64,000 nucleotides of DNA, taken from positions 2,135,001-2,199,000 of the forward strand of contig NZ_CP092473.1 in assembly GCF_014287515.2 (NCBI RefSeq), read 5' to 3'. The translations under genes and the position numbers were made by a program. Positions within the stretch are counted from its first letter, which is position 1; each line of letters starts with the position of its first letter. The notes below the pieces were generated by a model, which did not search any database, was not told the DNA's origin, and saw nothing but the letters and a program-made list of their open reading frames with translations. Shown piece by piece: positions 27,010 to 36,493 of the stretch. The DNA comes from Roseburia rectibacter (lineage in GTDB: Bacteria; Bacillota; Clostridia; Lachnospirales; Lachnospiraceae).

Positions 27010-28872
27010 TTAACGCTCTGCCATACAAACTCCAGTTTTAAACCGGGCTGCACCACATCCGGAACAGCGCATCCTGCAGTTTGGAGTTACATTCTCTCCC
27101 ATAGCATTTTGCCATTCACGTTTTAAGAATTCTTTTGTCACACCCGTATCAATAAAATCCCATGGAAATACTTCGTCGAGGGAACGTTCTCTCTTGGTGT
27201 AAAAGTCCATATCTACACCGCATTCATCAAATGCATCTAACCATCTCTGATAATCAAAATATTCGGACCACGCGTCAAATATGCCGTCATGCTCATAAAC
27301 AGTACGGATCACACTTCCAACTTTACGGTCACCACGTGCTAATACACCCTCTAATACTGTCACGTCTGCTTCATGCCAGTTATATTTGATACTTTTACGG
27401 TTTAACTGTTCCTTTACCGTATCATTTACAACCTTCGCACGTGCAATATAATCTTCCGGATCATGCATGGATGCCCACTGGAACGGCGTAAAAGGCTTTG
27501 GCACGAAAAATGATGTTGAAATTGTGATCTGGCATTTACCATTCCGCCTGTCCTTCGGGATCTCATAATACCGCACCGCAATATCATTTGCCAGTTCCGG
27601 TATTGCTTTCATGTCTTCTTCTGTTTCTGTCGGAAGTCCTAACATAAAGTAAAGTTTTACCTTATTCCAGCCACCCTCGAATGCCATACCGGCACCTTCT
27701 AAGATAACCTCTTTTGTAAGTCCTTTATTGATAACATCTCTAAGCCGCTGGGAACCAGCTTCCGGGGCAAATGTCAGGCTGCTTTTTTTGATATCCTGTA
27801 CTTTTCCCATAACATCTAATGAAAATGCGTCGATACGCAAAGATGGAAGTGAAATATTAACTCCCTTTCCTTTAAATTCTTCAATCAGAAATGTAACAAG
27901 TTCCTGCAGCTGTGAATAATCAGAGGAACTTAAAGAACTTAAAGAAATCTCTTCATGTCCGGTTGACTTTAACATCTTGTACGCAAGTTTCTTTAAACGT
28001 TCCACATCCTTTTCACGTGTCGGACGGTAAACCATACCAGCCTGACAGAAACGGCAGCCACGGATACATCCCCTTTGGATTTCAAGAACAACACGATCCT
28101 GTGTTGCCTTGATAAACGGTACGATCGGTTTTTCCGGGTAAACAGCCTGTGTCATATCGGTAACGATCTGCTTTGTGACTGTATGCGGTATATCCTCAAA
28201 AATCGGTTCAAATTCTGCGATCGTGCCATCTTCCTTATAACTTACTTCATATAAAGATGGTACATAAATACCAGGAATCTTTGCCGCCTCATGTAAAAAC
28301 TCTTTGCGCGAAGCACCGCTCTGTTTCTTTTTTTTGTACAGATCAAGCAGTGTGTCATAGGAAACCTCTCCTTCTCCCATATAAAACAGATCAAAAAATT
28401 CTGCGATCGGTTCAGGATTATAAGTACATGGACCTCCACCGATCACGATCGGATCATCCTCTGTACGGTCTGCCGCCTCAATCGGGATCTGACTTAAATC
28501 TAAGATCTGTAAAATATTGGTATAGCACATTTCATACTGGATCGTGATTCCTAAGAAATCTGCATTTTTAACCGGCTGCTGTGATTCTAAGGAAAACAGT
28601 GGAATCTTCTCATCCTTTAAAATTTTATGCAGATCCGGCCACGGAGAATATACACGCTCACACCAGACATCCTCCCTTTTATTTAACATATCATATAAGA
28701 TCTGGATACCAAGGTGTGACATTCCTATCTCGTAAACATCTGGAAAGCACATCACGAACCGGATATCAACCGCATCTTTATCTTTTATCACACTATTTAA
28801 TTCGTTACCTATATAGCGTGCTGGTTTGTCGATCTTCATCAGTATCTCATCGGATAAAGCTAATTTTGTCAT
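27010..28872 (-). CDS. TIGR03960-type B12-binding radical SAM protein
   Basis: 620 residues. An N-terminal cobalamin-binding-like region (VMCFPDVYEIGMSHLGIQIL) is followed by the radical SAM core with CIRGCRFCQ and a C-terminal cysteine-rich tail (CRMRCSGCG). The product is unknown. It heads an apparent transcript with DUF2344 and the RNase gene, a conserved Firmicutes arrangement upstream of L21. AAAGGA precedes the ATG. Confidence 0.92.
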   Translation of the reverse strand: MTKLALSDEILMKIDKPARYIGNELNSVIKDKDAVDIRFVMCFPDVYEIGMSHLGIQILYDMLNKREDVWCERVYSPWPDLHKILKDEKIPLFSLESQQPVKNADFLGITIQYEMCYTNILQILDLSQIPIEAADRTEDDPIVIGGGPCTYNPEPIAEFFDLFYMGEGEVSYDTLLDLYKKKKQSGASRKEFLHEAAKIPGIYVPSLYEVSYKEDGTIAEFEPIFEDIPHTVTKQIVTDMTQAVYPEKPIVPFIKATQDRVVLEIQRGCIRGCRFCQAGMVYRPTREKDVERLKKLAYKMLKSTGHEEISLSSLSSSDYSQLQELVTFLIEEFKGKGVNISLPSLRIDAFSLDVMGKVQDIKKSSLTFAPEAGSQRLRDVINKGLTKEVILEGAGMAFEGGWNKVKLYFMLGLPTETEEDMKAIPELANDIAVRYYEIPKDRRNGKCQITISTSFFVPKPFTPFQWASMHDPEDYIARAKVVNDTVKEQLNRKSIKYNWHEADVTVLEGVLARGDRKVGSVIRTVYEHDGIFDAWSEYFDYQRWLDAFDECGVDMDFYTKRERSLDEVFPWDFIDTGVTKEFLKREWQNAMGENVTPNCRMRCSGCGAARFKTGVCMAER

Positions 28873-28905
28873 TTAAAAAAATCCTTTCTCTTTTCTCTCT
28901 TGCGC

Positions 28906-29205
28906 TCAATGTATCATAACATAATTTTTGAGATTTGTATAATAATGATTATCACAGATCATTTCTGTGACCGTCTGTGTGCTGTAACCACAAATATCCG
29001 TATGTGTATACATACAGGCTAAAAAAACTGCAAAAATGCATAAAGAAAGAAAAATACGCAGTTTTAGTGCAGCTGCAAATCCCATTTCCGGTGCAGAATA
29101 CTCTGATTCTCCTGTCCGCCTTTTTTGCATGCCGTTTTCCTCATAAAAAGAGTCACGGATATTCTGCACATATTCCCTTCGTCTGTCTATTATTTGTCTG
29201 TCCAT
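28906..29205 (-). CDS. Small single-pass membrane protein, unknown function
   Basis: 99 residues. A charged N-terminal cytoplasmic part (DRQIIDRRREYVQNIRDSF) is followed by one membrane helix (about 52-70) and a short outside tail with two cysteines. No family recognised. The start at 29205 follows GGAG at 5 nt; in-frame ATG 29217 overlaps that site. A hairpin repeat lies directly upstream. Confidence 0.6.
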   Translation of the reverse strand: MDRQIIDRRREYVQNIRDSFYEENGMQKRRTGESEYSAPEMGFAAALKLRIFLSLCIFAVFLACMYTHTDICGYSTQTVTEMICDNHYYTNLKNYVMIH

Positions 29206-29211
29206 AAAAAT

Positions 29212-29247
29212 CTCCATTCTTGCGTGTGAAAAATGTATTTTTCACAC
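29212..29247 (-). repeat. Hairpin plus AATGGAG ribosome site
   Basis: A perfect 10-bp stem (GTGTGAAAAA / TTTTTCACAC, loop 4 nt) ends 6 bp before AATGGAG. The same stem, slightly varied, with the flanking TTGCGTGT occurs upstream of rsmD at 45361-45390, so this is a dispersed element. Confidence 0.65.
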
Positions 29248-29351
29248 TATCCTCATTTCCAAGCCAGTCTGTCTGTATATAATTATATTACATACAAATG
29301 TTTTATATGCGGTATTAGTTTACCATAAAAATATTATGTATACTTATCGTT

Positions 29352-30419
29352 TTATTTTTTCTTTCTTGAAAATGGGATCTGAAGCCATTTCAGTAATGTA
29401 TTATCAAGGATCATTGCACCGAATGCCGAAATAAAAAGTGTCAGGACCATCATAACGATACAGCCACCTGCAATGCCACCGCTCAATACATCAACATGTA
29501 GCTTCTGCTTTACCACAAAATGAAGTACACCCCAGTGGATCAGTAAAATAGAATAACTGTACCGGCTGATCCACTGCACAAAAAAACTGTTTTTTGTTTT
29601 CTGAACTGCAAGTCTTTTTACCAATATAAAAATAGCTGCTGAAAATGCCATCATTGTCGGTGAATTCTGATAGATATAATCTACATAATTATTTCCGTTC
29701 CAGATCCACATACATGTTTCCAAAAAAGCAAGGAAGCCCGCCATCAAAAAAACATTTTCCATTTTTCTGCTGCATTTTTCGGCAAGAAAATATCCAAACA
29801 AAAAAGTTCCCGCAAAAGAATCTACAACGATTCCAAACACAGATTTTACCCCAAACAAGGGCAGATAAGTATCCAGCGTGCAGATGATAAATATTACTCC
29901 GATCACACCCGACAACACATTATCCGGTATATTGTGTACGATATACCGGATAAACGGTGTCAACACATACAACCAGATAATTACATAAACAAGCCAGAAA
30001 TGCGGTGCCTCCACCGGGGCACCTGTTAAGATCCGTTTTAACATCAGAAACCAGTGGTCTGGTTTCAGCCAGTCAATCCCCTCTTTTGCAACAACATAGA
30101 GGATATAATAGACAACCAGAGGTATCGCTACTTTCGTGAAACGTTTTCGAAAAAAAATACCGGCCGGCTCATTTTTTACCGGAAGCAGCAACGCTCCGCT
30201 TAACATTACAAAAAGCAGATTACAGGATAAAAAAATATAATTAAAGATGGTAAGCACCCGAAATGCGATACTTCCGTATTCTGTCATGGACGCAGCAAGT
30301 GAAACTGTATGTACCCCGATCACAAATACGGTTGCTATGACACGCAGATCATCAATGTAGATCTTACGATTTTTTATATTCTTATTTCCAATAAATATTT
30401 GTTTTATTTTTTCCAGCAT
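29352..30419 (-). CDS. Acyltransferase 3 family membrane protein
   Basis: Membrane O-acyltransferase that acetylates or acylates sugars or wall polymers. About ten helices; the family start IYIDDLRVIATVFVIGVHTV carries the conserved Arg and catalytic-type His. 355 residues. The substrate cannot be told; there are no glycan biosynthesis genes next to it. GGGAG precedes the ATG. Confidence 0.88.
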   Translation of the reverse strand: MLEKIKQIFIGNKNIKNRKIYIDDLRVIATVFVIGVHTVSLAASMTEYGSIAFRVLTIFNYIFLSCNLLFVMLSGALLLPVKNEPAGIFFRKRFTKVAIPLVVYYILYVVAKEGIDWLKPDHWFLMLKRILTGAPVEAPHFWLVYVIIWLYVLTPFIRYIVHNIPDNVLSGVIGVIFIICTLDTYLPLFGVKSVFGIVVDSFAGTFLFGYFLAEKCSRKMENVFLMAGFLAFLETCMWIWNGNNYVDYIYQNSPTMMAFSAAIFILVKRLAVQKTKNSFFVQWISRYSYSILLIHWGVLHFVVKQKLHVDVLSGGIAGGCIVMMVLTLFISAFGAMILDNTLLKWLQIPFSRKKK

Positions 30420-30471
30420 AGGATTCTCCCTTTTGCGGCTTTTATGTGATTATGGATTTTCCCTATTACCC

Positions 30472-30512
30472 AAAAAAACTTTGCCGTACTTTTCAGTATA
30501 GCAAAGTTTTTC
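30472..30512 (-). terminator. Terminator of the histidine operon
   Basis: Stem AAAAACTTTGC / GCAAAGTTTTT with an inner TACT/AGTA extension, located 30 nt after the hisIE stop. The T-run follows on the minus strand. Confidence 0.85.
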
Positions 30513-30541
30513 TATTCCCTCAACCGTTGAATATGTAATTA

Positions 30542-31825
30542 TTATCTCTGGGAAAGTTCCTGAGTAATCTCCTCCCAGGTAACTCCTTTTTCTGCCATTA
30601 AAACCATCATGTGATACATAAAATCAGATATCTCGTATTTGATATCTGCCGAATCCGGATTTTTAGCGGCAATGATGATCTCTGATGCTTCCTCTCCGAT
30701 TTTCTTTAAGATCTTATCAAGTCCTTTATCAAACAGATAGTTGGTATAAGAACCTTCTTTTGGATTTGCCTTACGGTCTAAAATGATTGCATAAACATCT
30801 TCTAATACCTTAAGCGGATTCTTCTCCATGTATTCTTTTTTAACGATCTCGTTAAAGAAACAGGAAACATTTCCGGTATGACATGCCGCACCGATCTGTG
30901 ATACTTTTGCTAAAATTGTGTCATAATCGCAGTCAGCAGTCAATGACTTTACATACTGGATATGACCCGATGTCATTCCTTTGATCCATAATTCCTGACG
31001 GCTTCTGCTGTAATAGGTCATCTTTCCAATATTAATCGTCGTCTCAAATGCCTCTTCATTCATATATGCAAGCATCAATACTTCATCTGTACGATAATCC
31101 TGCACGATAACCGGAACCATACCATCTGAATTTTTCTTTAAATCTGCCCATTTTAATGCAGGTTCAAAGTTATCCATCTTAATTCCACCTGCGGAAAGCT
31201 GAGACTTCATTTCCATGATATCTGTTTCCGGATCATTGATAAAAGAACCGGCGATTCCACGCACATTTTCCCGTTTTAATGTCTCAATAATTTTTTCGTA
31301 ATCACATTCCTCAAAATATACGACATAAGGAACATCCGTAATATTTTCGATTGCAGTCAGAACACCGGTATTTAAAACCAGAAGCTCATGAAAATGCTCC
31401 TGCATTTCCTCCTGATGTTTAAAAACAAAATCAACATTTGCTACTGATACGAGGATGCGTTCTTTTCCAAAACGATCGCTTGCCTCTCTTGCGATATCCA
31501 TACTGTTAGATTTCGCACCGTTTACAATAACCTGCAGACATCCGGCATAAATAAACTTCTTAACATCTTCAAAACGGCTGATATTCCCGCCGGCACAGAC
31601 TTTGATCTCAACATTACGATTGATGTTTTTGATCGTTTGAATATTTTTTTCATGTTCTTCATCATCATCCGATAGATCAAAGATAATGATCTTATCAATA
31701 CCACTGTCATTATAAAGACGTGCAAGACTGATCACATCCCATCCCATCGGTTCAAAATTATCCATACCTTTTACAGCCTGTCCATTTTTCAGATAAATGG
31801 TGGCGACAATGTTTTTATGTTCCAT
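30542..31825 (-). CDS. hisIE: HisIE with an N-terminal inactive HisA/HisF-like barrel
   Basis: The C-terminal half carries both activities of steps 2 and 3 of histidine synthesis. PRA-CH (about 225-325) has its zinc residues in CDYD, CHTG and SCFF. PRA-PH (about 333-427) has [11 protein letters not shown] and [11 protein letters not shown]. Residues 1 to about 215 form an extra HisA/HisF-like barrel ([18 protein letters not shown]). Tyr11 replaces the first catalytic Asp and Ala129 the second, and the second phosphate-binding GG is lost, so that domain is probably catalytically dead. Last gene of the operon. The AATGGAG site lies in a repeat arm. Confidence 0.93.
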   Translation of the reverse strand: MEHKNIVATIYLKNGQAVKGMDNFEPMGWDVISLARLYNDSGIDKIIIFDLSDDDEEHEKNIQTIKNINRNVEIKVCAGGNISRFEDVKKFIYAGCLQVIVNGAKSNSMDIAREASDRFGKERILVSVANVDFVFKHQEEMQEHFHELLVLNTGVLTAIENITDVPYVVYFEECDYEKIIETLKRENVRGIAGSFINDPETDIMEMKSQLSAGGIKMDNFEPALKWADLKKNSDGMVPVIVQDYRTDEVLMLAYMNEEAFETTINIGKMTYYSRSRQELWIKGMTSGHIQYVKSLTADCDYDTILAKVSQIGAACHTGNVSCFFNEIVKKEYMEKNPLKVLEDVYAIILDRKANPKEGSYTNYLFDKGLDKILKKIGEEASEIIIAAKNPDSADIKYEISDFMYHMMVLMAEKGVTWEEITQELSQR

Positions 31826-31921
31826 ATTATAAAACTCTCCATTCCTGCATTTTCCTGATAAGCGATATACTTTTCTCTTTCATTGATCACAGATTCATTT
31901 CTGCAGGAATTGTCAAGTCTC

Positions 31922-32509
31922 CTACAGACTGCCTTTTGTGGACAGCACATCTGTGATACGCGGGTCATAACCGGTTGCTTCATCTAAAGCTCTCGCAAAA
32001 GCTTTAAACATTGCTTCGATCATATGATGATTATTGCCTCCTGACAGTACACGGATATGCAGATTCATGCCCGCCGCATAAGAAACGGCATAGAAAAATT
32101 CTTTTACCATTTCCGTATCCATATACCCTACCCGTTCTACGGTAAATTCACCGTCAAAAACAAGATACGGTCTGCCGGAAAGATCCACGGCACAAAGCAC
32201 TAAAGTTTCATCCATCGGCAAAATACAGCTTCCAAAACGTTTGATGCCTTTTTTATTTTTTAGTGCTTTACGGATCGCATTGCCAAGCACGATTCCGGTA
32301 TCCTCGATCGTATGATGGCAGTCTACCGCAAGATCCCCTTCTACTTTAACATCAAGATCAAAGAAACCATGTCTTGCAAAGCCATCAAGCATATGATCAA
32401 AAAAGCCGATTCCGGTATCAATATCTGCTTTACCGGTTCCATCTATGTTCAGATTGATCTTTATATCTGTCTCTTTTGTTTTTCGTATGTACTCTGCTGT
32501 TCTTTCCAT
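31922..32509 (-). CDS. hisB: Imidazoleglycerol-phosphate dehydratase
   Basis: Step 7 of histidine biosynthesis; an Mn-dependent 24-mer. The metal motifs are DHMLDGFARHG, DCHHTIED and GGNNHHMIEA. 195 residues, monofunctional form without the phosphatase domain. Starts 17 nt after the hisD stop. Confidence 0.96.
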   Translation of the reverse strand: MERTAEYIRKTKETDIKINLNIDGTGKADIDTGIGFFDHMLDGFARHGFFDLDVKVEGDLAVDCHHTIEDTGIVLGNAIRKALKNKKGIKRFGSCILPMDETLVLCAVDLSGRPYLVFDGEFTVERVGYMDTEMVKEFFYAVSYAAGMNLHIRVLSGGNNHHMIEAMFKAFARALDEATGYDPRITDVLSTKGSL

Positions 32510-32525
32510 TTTATCACATTCCTCT

Positions 32526-33818
32526 CTAGTCTTCAAACCGTACCCGGATTGAATTTGCATGTGCAGTTAACTGCTCACATTCAGCAAACTGTACGATATC
32601 TTTATAGATCGGTTCAAGTGCCTCCCTTGAATAAGAGATAATACTTGATTTTTTGATAAAATCATCCACACTAAGCGGCGAGAAAAATTTTGCTGTTCCG
32701 TTGGTCGGCAGCACATGATTTGGTCCGGCAAAATAATCACCAAGCGGTTCACTTGAATATTCTCCGACAAAGATTGCTCCTGCATTGCGGATCTTTGTCA
32801 TTGTCTCAAACGGATTCTTTGTAACAAGTTCAAGATGTTCCGATGCGATCTCATTTACCGTTGCAATGGCTTCATCCATATTTTCTGCTACCAGAATATA
32901 TCCATAATTATCTAAGGATTTCTGAATGATCTCTTTTCTGGATAACTGCGCCACAAAGTCTTCCACTTCTTTTGATACCTGCTCAGCCAAGGTTCTGCTT
33001 GTTGTGACAAGGATCGCAGAAGCCATTTCGTCATGTTCCGCCTGTGAGAGAAGATCTGCCGCAACAAATCGCGGATTTGCTGTCTCATCTGCCAATACCA
33101 TGATCTCACTCGGGCCTGCGATAGAATCAATACTTACAAAACCAAATACAGCTTTTTTTGCAAGTGCCACGTAAATATTACCAGGACCTACGATCTTGTC
33201 TACTTTCGGAATACTTTCCGTACCAAATGCCAGCGCTGCGATTGCCTGTGCCCCACCGACTTTATAAATAGCATCCACACCTGCCTCTTTTGCAGCGACC
33301 AAAGTTGCCGGATTGACTTTTCCGTCTTTTCCAGGCGGCGTTGTCATAACGATTTTCTTTACACCTGCAACTTTCGCCGGAACGATATTCATAAGCACAG
33401 AAGACGGATAAACCGCCTTTCCCCCCGGTACATAGACACCGACTTTCTCTAAAGCTGTCACTTTCTGACCTAAAATAATTCCGGATTCCTCAGAGTCAAA
33501 CCAGGAATACTGGCGCTGCTTCTCATGATATTTACGGATATTTACCAATGCTTTACGGATCACTGCAAGCAATTTTTCATCAACTTTCTCATATGCCTCT
33601 TTGATCTCGTCCTCTGTGACCAGGATATTTTCTGCGTTAATGTCAGCTCCGTCAAAACGCTTTGTGTAATCAAAAATCGCTGCATCACGGTTCGCTCTCA
33701 CATTTTCTATGATCTCATTTACTCTGCCTTCAAATTCACCATAAGAATTCGGGCTTCTTTTTAAAAGATTTTCCAATATATTTGTTCTTGCTTCTTCTGT
33801 CAGTTCTATAATACGCAT
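32526..33818 (-). CDS. hisD: Histidinol dehydrogenase
   Basis: Last two steps of histidine synthesis with NAD and zinc. Full-length 430 residues with VGVYVPGGKA, GGAQAIAALAFGT, GPGNIYV, DSIAGPSEIMVLAD and AEHDEMASAIL. The AATGGAG-type ribosome site before the ATG follows a hairpin in the hisG-hisD gap. Confidence 0.96.
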   Translation of the reverse strand: MRIIELTEEARTNILENLLKRSPNSYGEFEGRVNEIIENVRANRDAAIFDYTKRFDGADINAENILVTEDEIKEAYEKVDEKLLAVIRKALVNIRKYHEKQRQYSWFDSEESGIILGQKVTALEKVGVYVPGGKAVYPSSVLMNIVPAKVAGVKKIVMTTPPGKDGKVNPATLVAAKEAGVDAIYKVGGAQAIAALAFGTESIPKVDKIVGPGNIYVALAKKAVFGFVSIDSIAGPSEIMVLADETANPRFVAADLLSQAEHDEMASAILVTTSRTLAEQVSKEVEDFVAQLSRKEIIQKSLDNYGYILVAENMDEAIATVNEIASEHLELVTKNPFETMTKIRNAGAIFVGEYSSEPLGDYFAGPNHVLPTNGTAKFFSPLSVDDFIKKSSIISYSREALEPIYKDIVQFAECEQLTAHANSIRVRFED

Positions 33819-33825
33819 ACTTCTC

Positions 33826-33879
33826 CTCCATTCCAGAATATCTGCTGCATCTCTTTTATTTCAGATACACTGCAGCAGA
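33826..33879 (-). repeat. hisG-hisD intercistronic hairpin with AATGGAG site
   Basis: A 9-bp perfect stem (TCTGCTGCA / TGCAGCAGA, at 33841-33849 and 33871-33879) ends 9 nt before AATGGAG at 33832-33826, the hisD ribosome site. No T-run. Confidence 0.6.
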
Positions 33880-33888
33880 CATTTTATA

Positions 33889-34536
33889 TTATTTAATTAC
33901 GGTCTTTAAATCAGAAATCAGTTTTGTAATACGCTCATTCTCCATCTTCATGCTCACCTGATTAACTACCATGCGGGCAGAAAGCGGACAGACCTCCTCA
34001 AGCACTGACAAACCATTCTCACGTAGTGTTGAACCTGTCTCTACGATATCACAGATAACCTCCGACAATCCAACGATCGGTGCTAATTCGATCGATCCAT
34101 TCAGTTTGATGATCTCAACTGTCTGGTGTTTCTTATTATAAAAATAATCTTTTGCAATACGCGGATATTTGGTCGCAACACGGATCAGTTCGTGGTGGTT
34201 TAACAGTTCTTTGGCGCTTTCCGGCCCGCAGATACACATGCGGCATTTTCCAAATCCAAGATCTAATACCTCATAAATATTTCTGCCTTCCTCTAAGATC
34301 GTATCCTTTCCTACGATACCGATATCCGCAGCGCCGTATTCCACGTAAGTCGGCACATCCGGTCCCTTTGCAAGGAAAAAACGAAGTTTTAACTCTTCGT
34401 TGACGAAAATCAGCTTTCTGGTATCTTTATCCTTCATCTCCTCACAGGTGATCCCGATCTGTTCAAACATCTCTAAGGTTTTCTTTGCAAGTCTGCCCTT
34501 TCCAAGTGCAAAGGTTAAATATCTCATATCTTCCAT
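33889..34536 (-). CDS. hisG: ATP phosphoribosyltransferase, short form
   Basis: First step of histidine synthesis. 215 residues: the short HisG that lacks the C-terminal regulatory domain and needs HisZ for activity and feedback control. It has [17 protein letters not shown] and [20 protein letters not shown] precedes the ATG. hisZ is directly upstream, as expected. Confidence 0.95.
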   Translation of the reverse strand: MEDMRYLTFALGKGRLAKKTLEMFEQIGITCEEMKDKDTRKLIFVNEELKLRFFLAKGPDVPTYVEYGAADIGIVGKDTILEEGRNIYEVLDLGFGKCRMCICGPESAKELLNHHELIRVATKYPRIAKDYFYNKKHQTVEIIKLNGSIELAPIVGLSEVICDIVETGSTLRENGLSVLEEVCPLSARMVVNQVSMKMENERITKLISDLKTVIK

Positions 34537-34549
34537 CGTATCTGTCTCC

Positions 34550-35734
34550 TTACATAAATGTCACATTTACACAATGATTCTGTTCTGCGTAGGCACGATA
34601 ATCTTCTTCGGTTTTTGAGATATCTCTTGCCATAAGCTCCACATTGCTGCCGCACTTACGCAGCTCCATTGCCTTTTTGACTGCCTCACTGCGCATTTCC
34701 TGTCCATAAATAATAAGTTCATTCTGATACTGCACCGGAATCTCAATCTTTTGTCTCGAAAGTGCTGCCATCAACTGGTCAATAACGATCGCAAAACCGA
34801 TAGATGCAGATTCTTTTCCGAAATAAGTCAGAAGTTCATCATAACGGCCGCCTTTTACGATCGGTTCACCACTTCCAAACGTGTATCCCGCAAAAATGAT
34901 ACCTGTATAGTACTGGTAATTGCTTACAATCCCTAATTCCACGGAAACATATTTATCAATTCCATAAATCTTTAAAACCTGATGTAATTCTTCCAGACGT
35001 TCGATCGCATTCAAAATACGGGGATATGCATCGGCATATTTCTTAGCTGTCTGCAGTTCATCTGCACCGGTATAGAGATTACCAAGCATTCCAAACAATG
35101 CTTTTAAATCATCGTTTAAGTTCAGGGTCTCTGCAAACTCAGTTACGCCGAAATAATTTTTATTGGAAATAAGATCATGAAGTTCTTCTTCCTGTTCCTC
35201 ATTCAGACCTGCCGCATCTGTTAAGCCGCGGAAAAATTCTGCATGACCGACAGAAAGCTGAAACTCTTTCAGACCGGCTTTTTTTAAACAGTCAATTACC
35301 ATGGCAATGATCTCTGCATCTGCATCTACCGTAGAATCCCCTAAAAGTTCTGCACCAAGCTGTGTGCTTTCCTTTAATCTGCCCTGATAACTGTTGTTAT
35401 TCAAAAATGTATTGCCCATATAACACAGGCGGATCGGCATATTCTCCTCACCGAAATACATTGCAGCACAGCGTGCGATAGAAGGTGTAATATCCGGACG
35501 AAGTACTAACGTATTTCCTTCCCGGTCAAAAAACTTATACAGATCCTTCGAAGGTGTTGTTCCGATCTCTCTGCCAAATGTGTCAAAAAACTCAAATGTC
35601 GGTGTCTGAATCGGATGATAACCATATTGTTTCTGCACTTTTAATAATTCATCCTGTAAAATCAGCTTTTTCTCGCATTCGTCATTGTAAATGTCCCTGA
35701 CACCCTCAGGTGTATGTAATAACTGTCTTTTCAT
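34550..35734 (-). CDS. hisZ: ATP phosphoribosyltransferase regulatory subunit
   Basis: Paralogue of histidyl-tRNA synthetase that activates short HisG. Class II aminoacyl-tRNA synthetase-like motifs are seen ([41 protein letters not shown]), with no anticodon-binding domain of usual length. 394 residues. The start at 35734 follows GGAG; the longer frame has no similarity. First gene of the operon, 13 nt before hisG. Confidence 0.93.
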   Translation of the reverse strand: MKRQLLHTPEGVRDIYNDECEKKLILQDELLKVQKQYGYHPIQTPTFEFFDTFGREIGTTPSKDLYKFFDREGNTLVLRPDITPSIARCAAMYFGEENMPIRLCYMGNTFLNNNSYQGRLKESTQLGAELLGDSTVDADAEIIAMVIDCLKKAGLKEFQLSVGHAEFFRGLTDAAGLNEEQEEELHDLISNKNYFGVTEFAETLNLNDDLKALFGMLGNLYTGADELQTAKKYADAYPRILNAIERLEELHQVLKIYGIDKYVSVELGIVSNYQYYTGIIFAGYTFGSGEPIVKGGRYDELLTYFGKESASIGFAIVIDQLMAALSRQKIEIPVQYQNELIIYGQEMRSEAVKKAMELRKCGSNVELMARDISKTEEDYRAYAEQNHCVNVTFM

Positions 35735-35739
35735 CGCAT

Positions 35740-35788
35740 CTCCATTCCGGGACGTTCTATAACAGGTGCCTCTGTTTTCTATCGTCCC
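35740..35788 (-). promoter_or_regulatory. Structured 5' leader of the his operon
   Basis: GGGACG/CGTCCC outer stem, a symmetric 6x6 internal loop with ATAGAA on both sides, then an AACAG/CTGTT inner stem. The outer stem ends next to GGAATGGAG, the hisZ ribosome site. No T-box sequence was found. Confidence 0.55.
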
Positions 35789-35847
35789 TGCACACATTTT
35801 TCTTTCACTTTAGTGTGCTACCTTGTTACCATATGAAACTGTTGTTT

Positions 35848-35876
35848 ATTATATTGGAAAACAAATGGAATGTCAA
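35848..35876 (-). promoter_or_regulatory. Perfect consensus promoter of the his operon
   Basis: TTGACA (35876-35871), 17 bp, TATAAT (35853-35848) on the minus strand: both hexamers and the spacer are consensus. The -35 contains the stop codon of recU. Confidence 0.88.
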
Positions 35877-36406
35877 TCCCTTGCCAGTAAATCTTTTTGC
35901 AGGGTATCCAGATAGGGAACCAGAACTGCTTTTCCTTTTGGGAGAAAATAATCAGGCTCTAATTCTTCATACCGGAAACTTTTTCTTCCACCCTCTTTGG
36001 CTCGGTTCCAGAATTCTAACAGCTTTACAAGACGCAGATAATAAAATTCATCCCTTGCGGTAAAACTGATCAGGAAAAATGAAATTCCTCCCTGTTTTTC
36101 ATAATTTTCCATAAATGTCACCTGATGTTCATGAATATTCTGAAGAGGAAATGTATCCGTTGCACATTCTTTTGCATCAAAGCAGACCGGAATCCCCTGT
36201 ACAGCACCAATGTAATCAACCGTACTTTTCTGGTCAAAATATGCCAGGGTGATATGTCTGGTTTCCTTGTCAATGTTGATCGGTGTGATCGGCGTTGGCA
36301 CTTTCTGGATCAGTGCAAGTCCGTTTGCCAGATAGGTTTCATTGGTACGGTTGATAAATTCTTCTAAGGTAGAACCGCGGAGTCCTCTTGAGTTCCAGGT
36401 TGCCAT
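35873..36406 (-). CDS. recU: Holliday junction resolvase RecU
   Basis: Cuts Holliday junctions in Firmicutes recombination and repair. Start MATWNSRGLRGSTLEEFI, then nuclease residues in STVDYIG and FDAKECA. 177 residues, complete. ATG 36406 follows GGAG at 7 nt inside GGGCAGAAATGGAG. Its stop codon lies in the -35 box of the his promoter. The usual recU partner PBP1 is not adjacent. Confidence 0.93.
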   Translation of the reverse strand: MATWNSRGLRGSTLEEFINRTNETYLANGLALIQKVPTPITPINIDKETRHITLAYFDQKSTVDYIGAVQGIPVCFDAKECATDTFPLQNIHEHQVTFMENYEKQGGISFFLISFTARDEFYYLRLVKLLEFWNRAKEGGRKSFRYEELEPDYFLPKGKAVLVPYLDTLQKDLLARD

Positions 36407-36413
36407 GATAATA

Positions 36414-36467
36414 CTCCATTTCTGCCCATCTTTTGGGCATTCTGCTTTTACATGCAGGTTTTGCATG
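36414..36467 (-). repeat. Tandem hairpins before recU
   Basis: TGCCC/GGGCA (36423-36439) adjoins AATGGAG at 36420-36414, and a second hairpin built on TGCATG/CATGCA lies at 36451-36467. No T-run. Confidence 0.5.
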
Positions 36468-36493
36468 CAGCTACAAATGATCTACAAGATTTT

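Noticed and set aside
34550..35734. Histidyl-tRNA synthetase
   Set aside because: The chain lacks a full anticodon-binding domain and heads a his operon with short HisG, which identifies HisZ.
35740..35872. T-box riboswitch before hisZ
   Set aside because: No AGGGTGGNACCGCG-like sequence or terminator/antiterminator pair in the leader.
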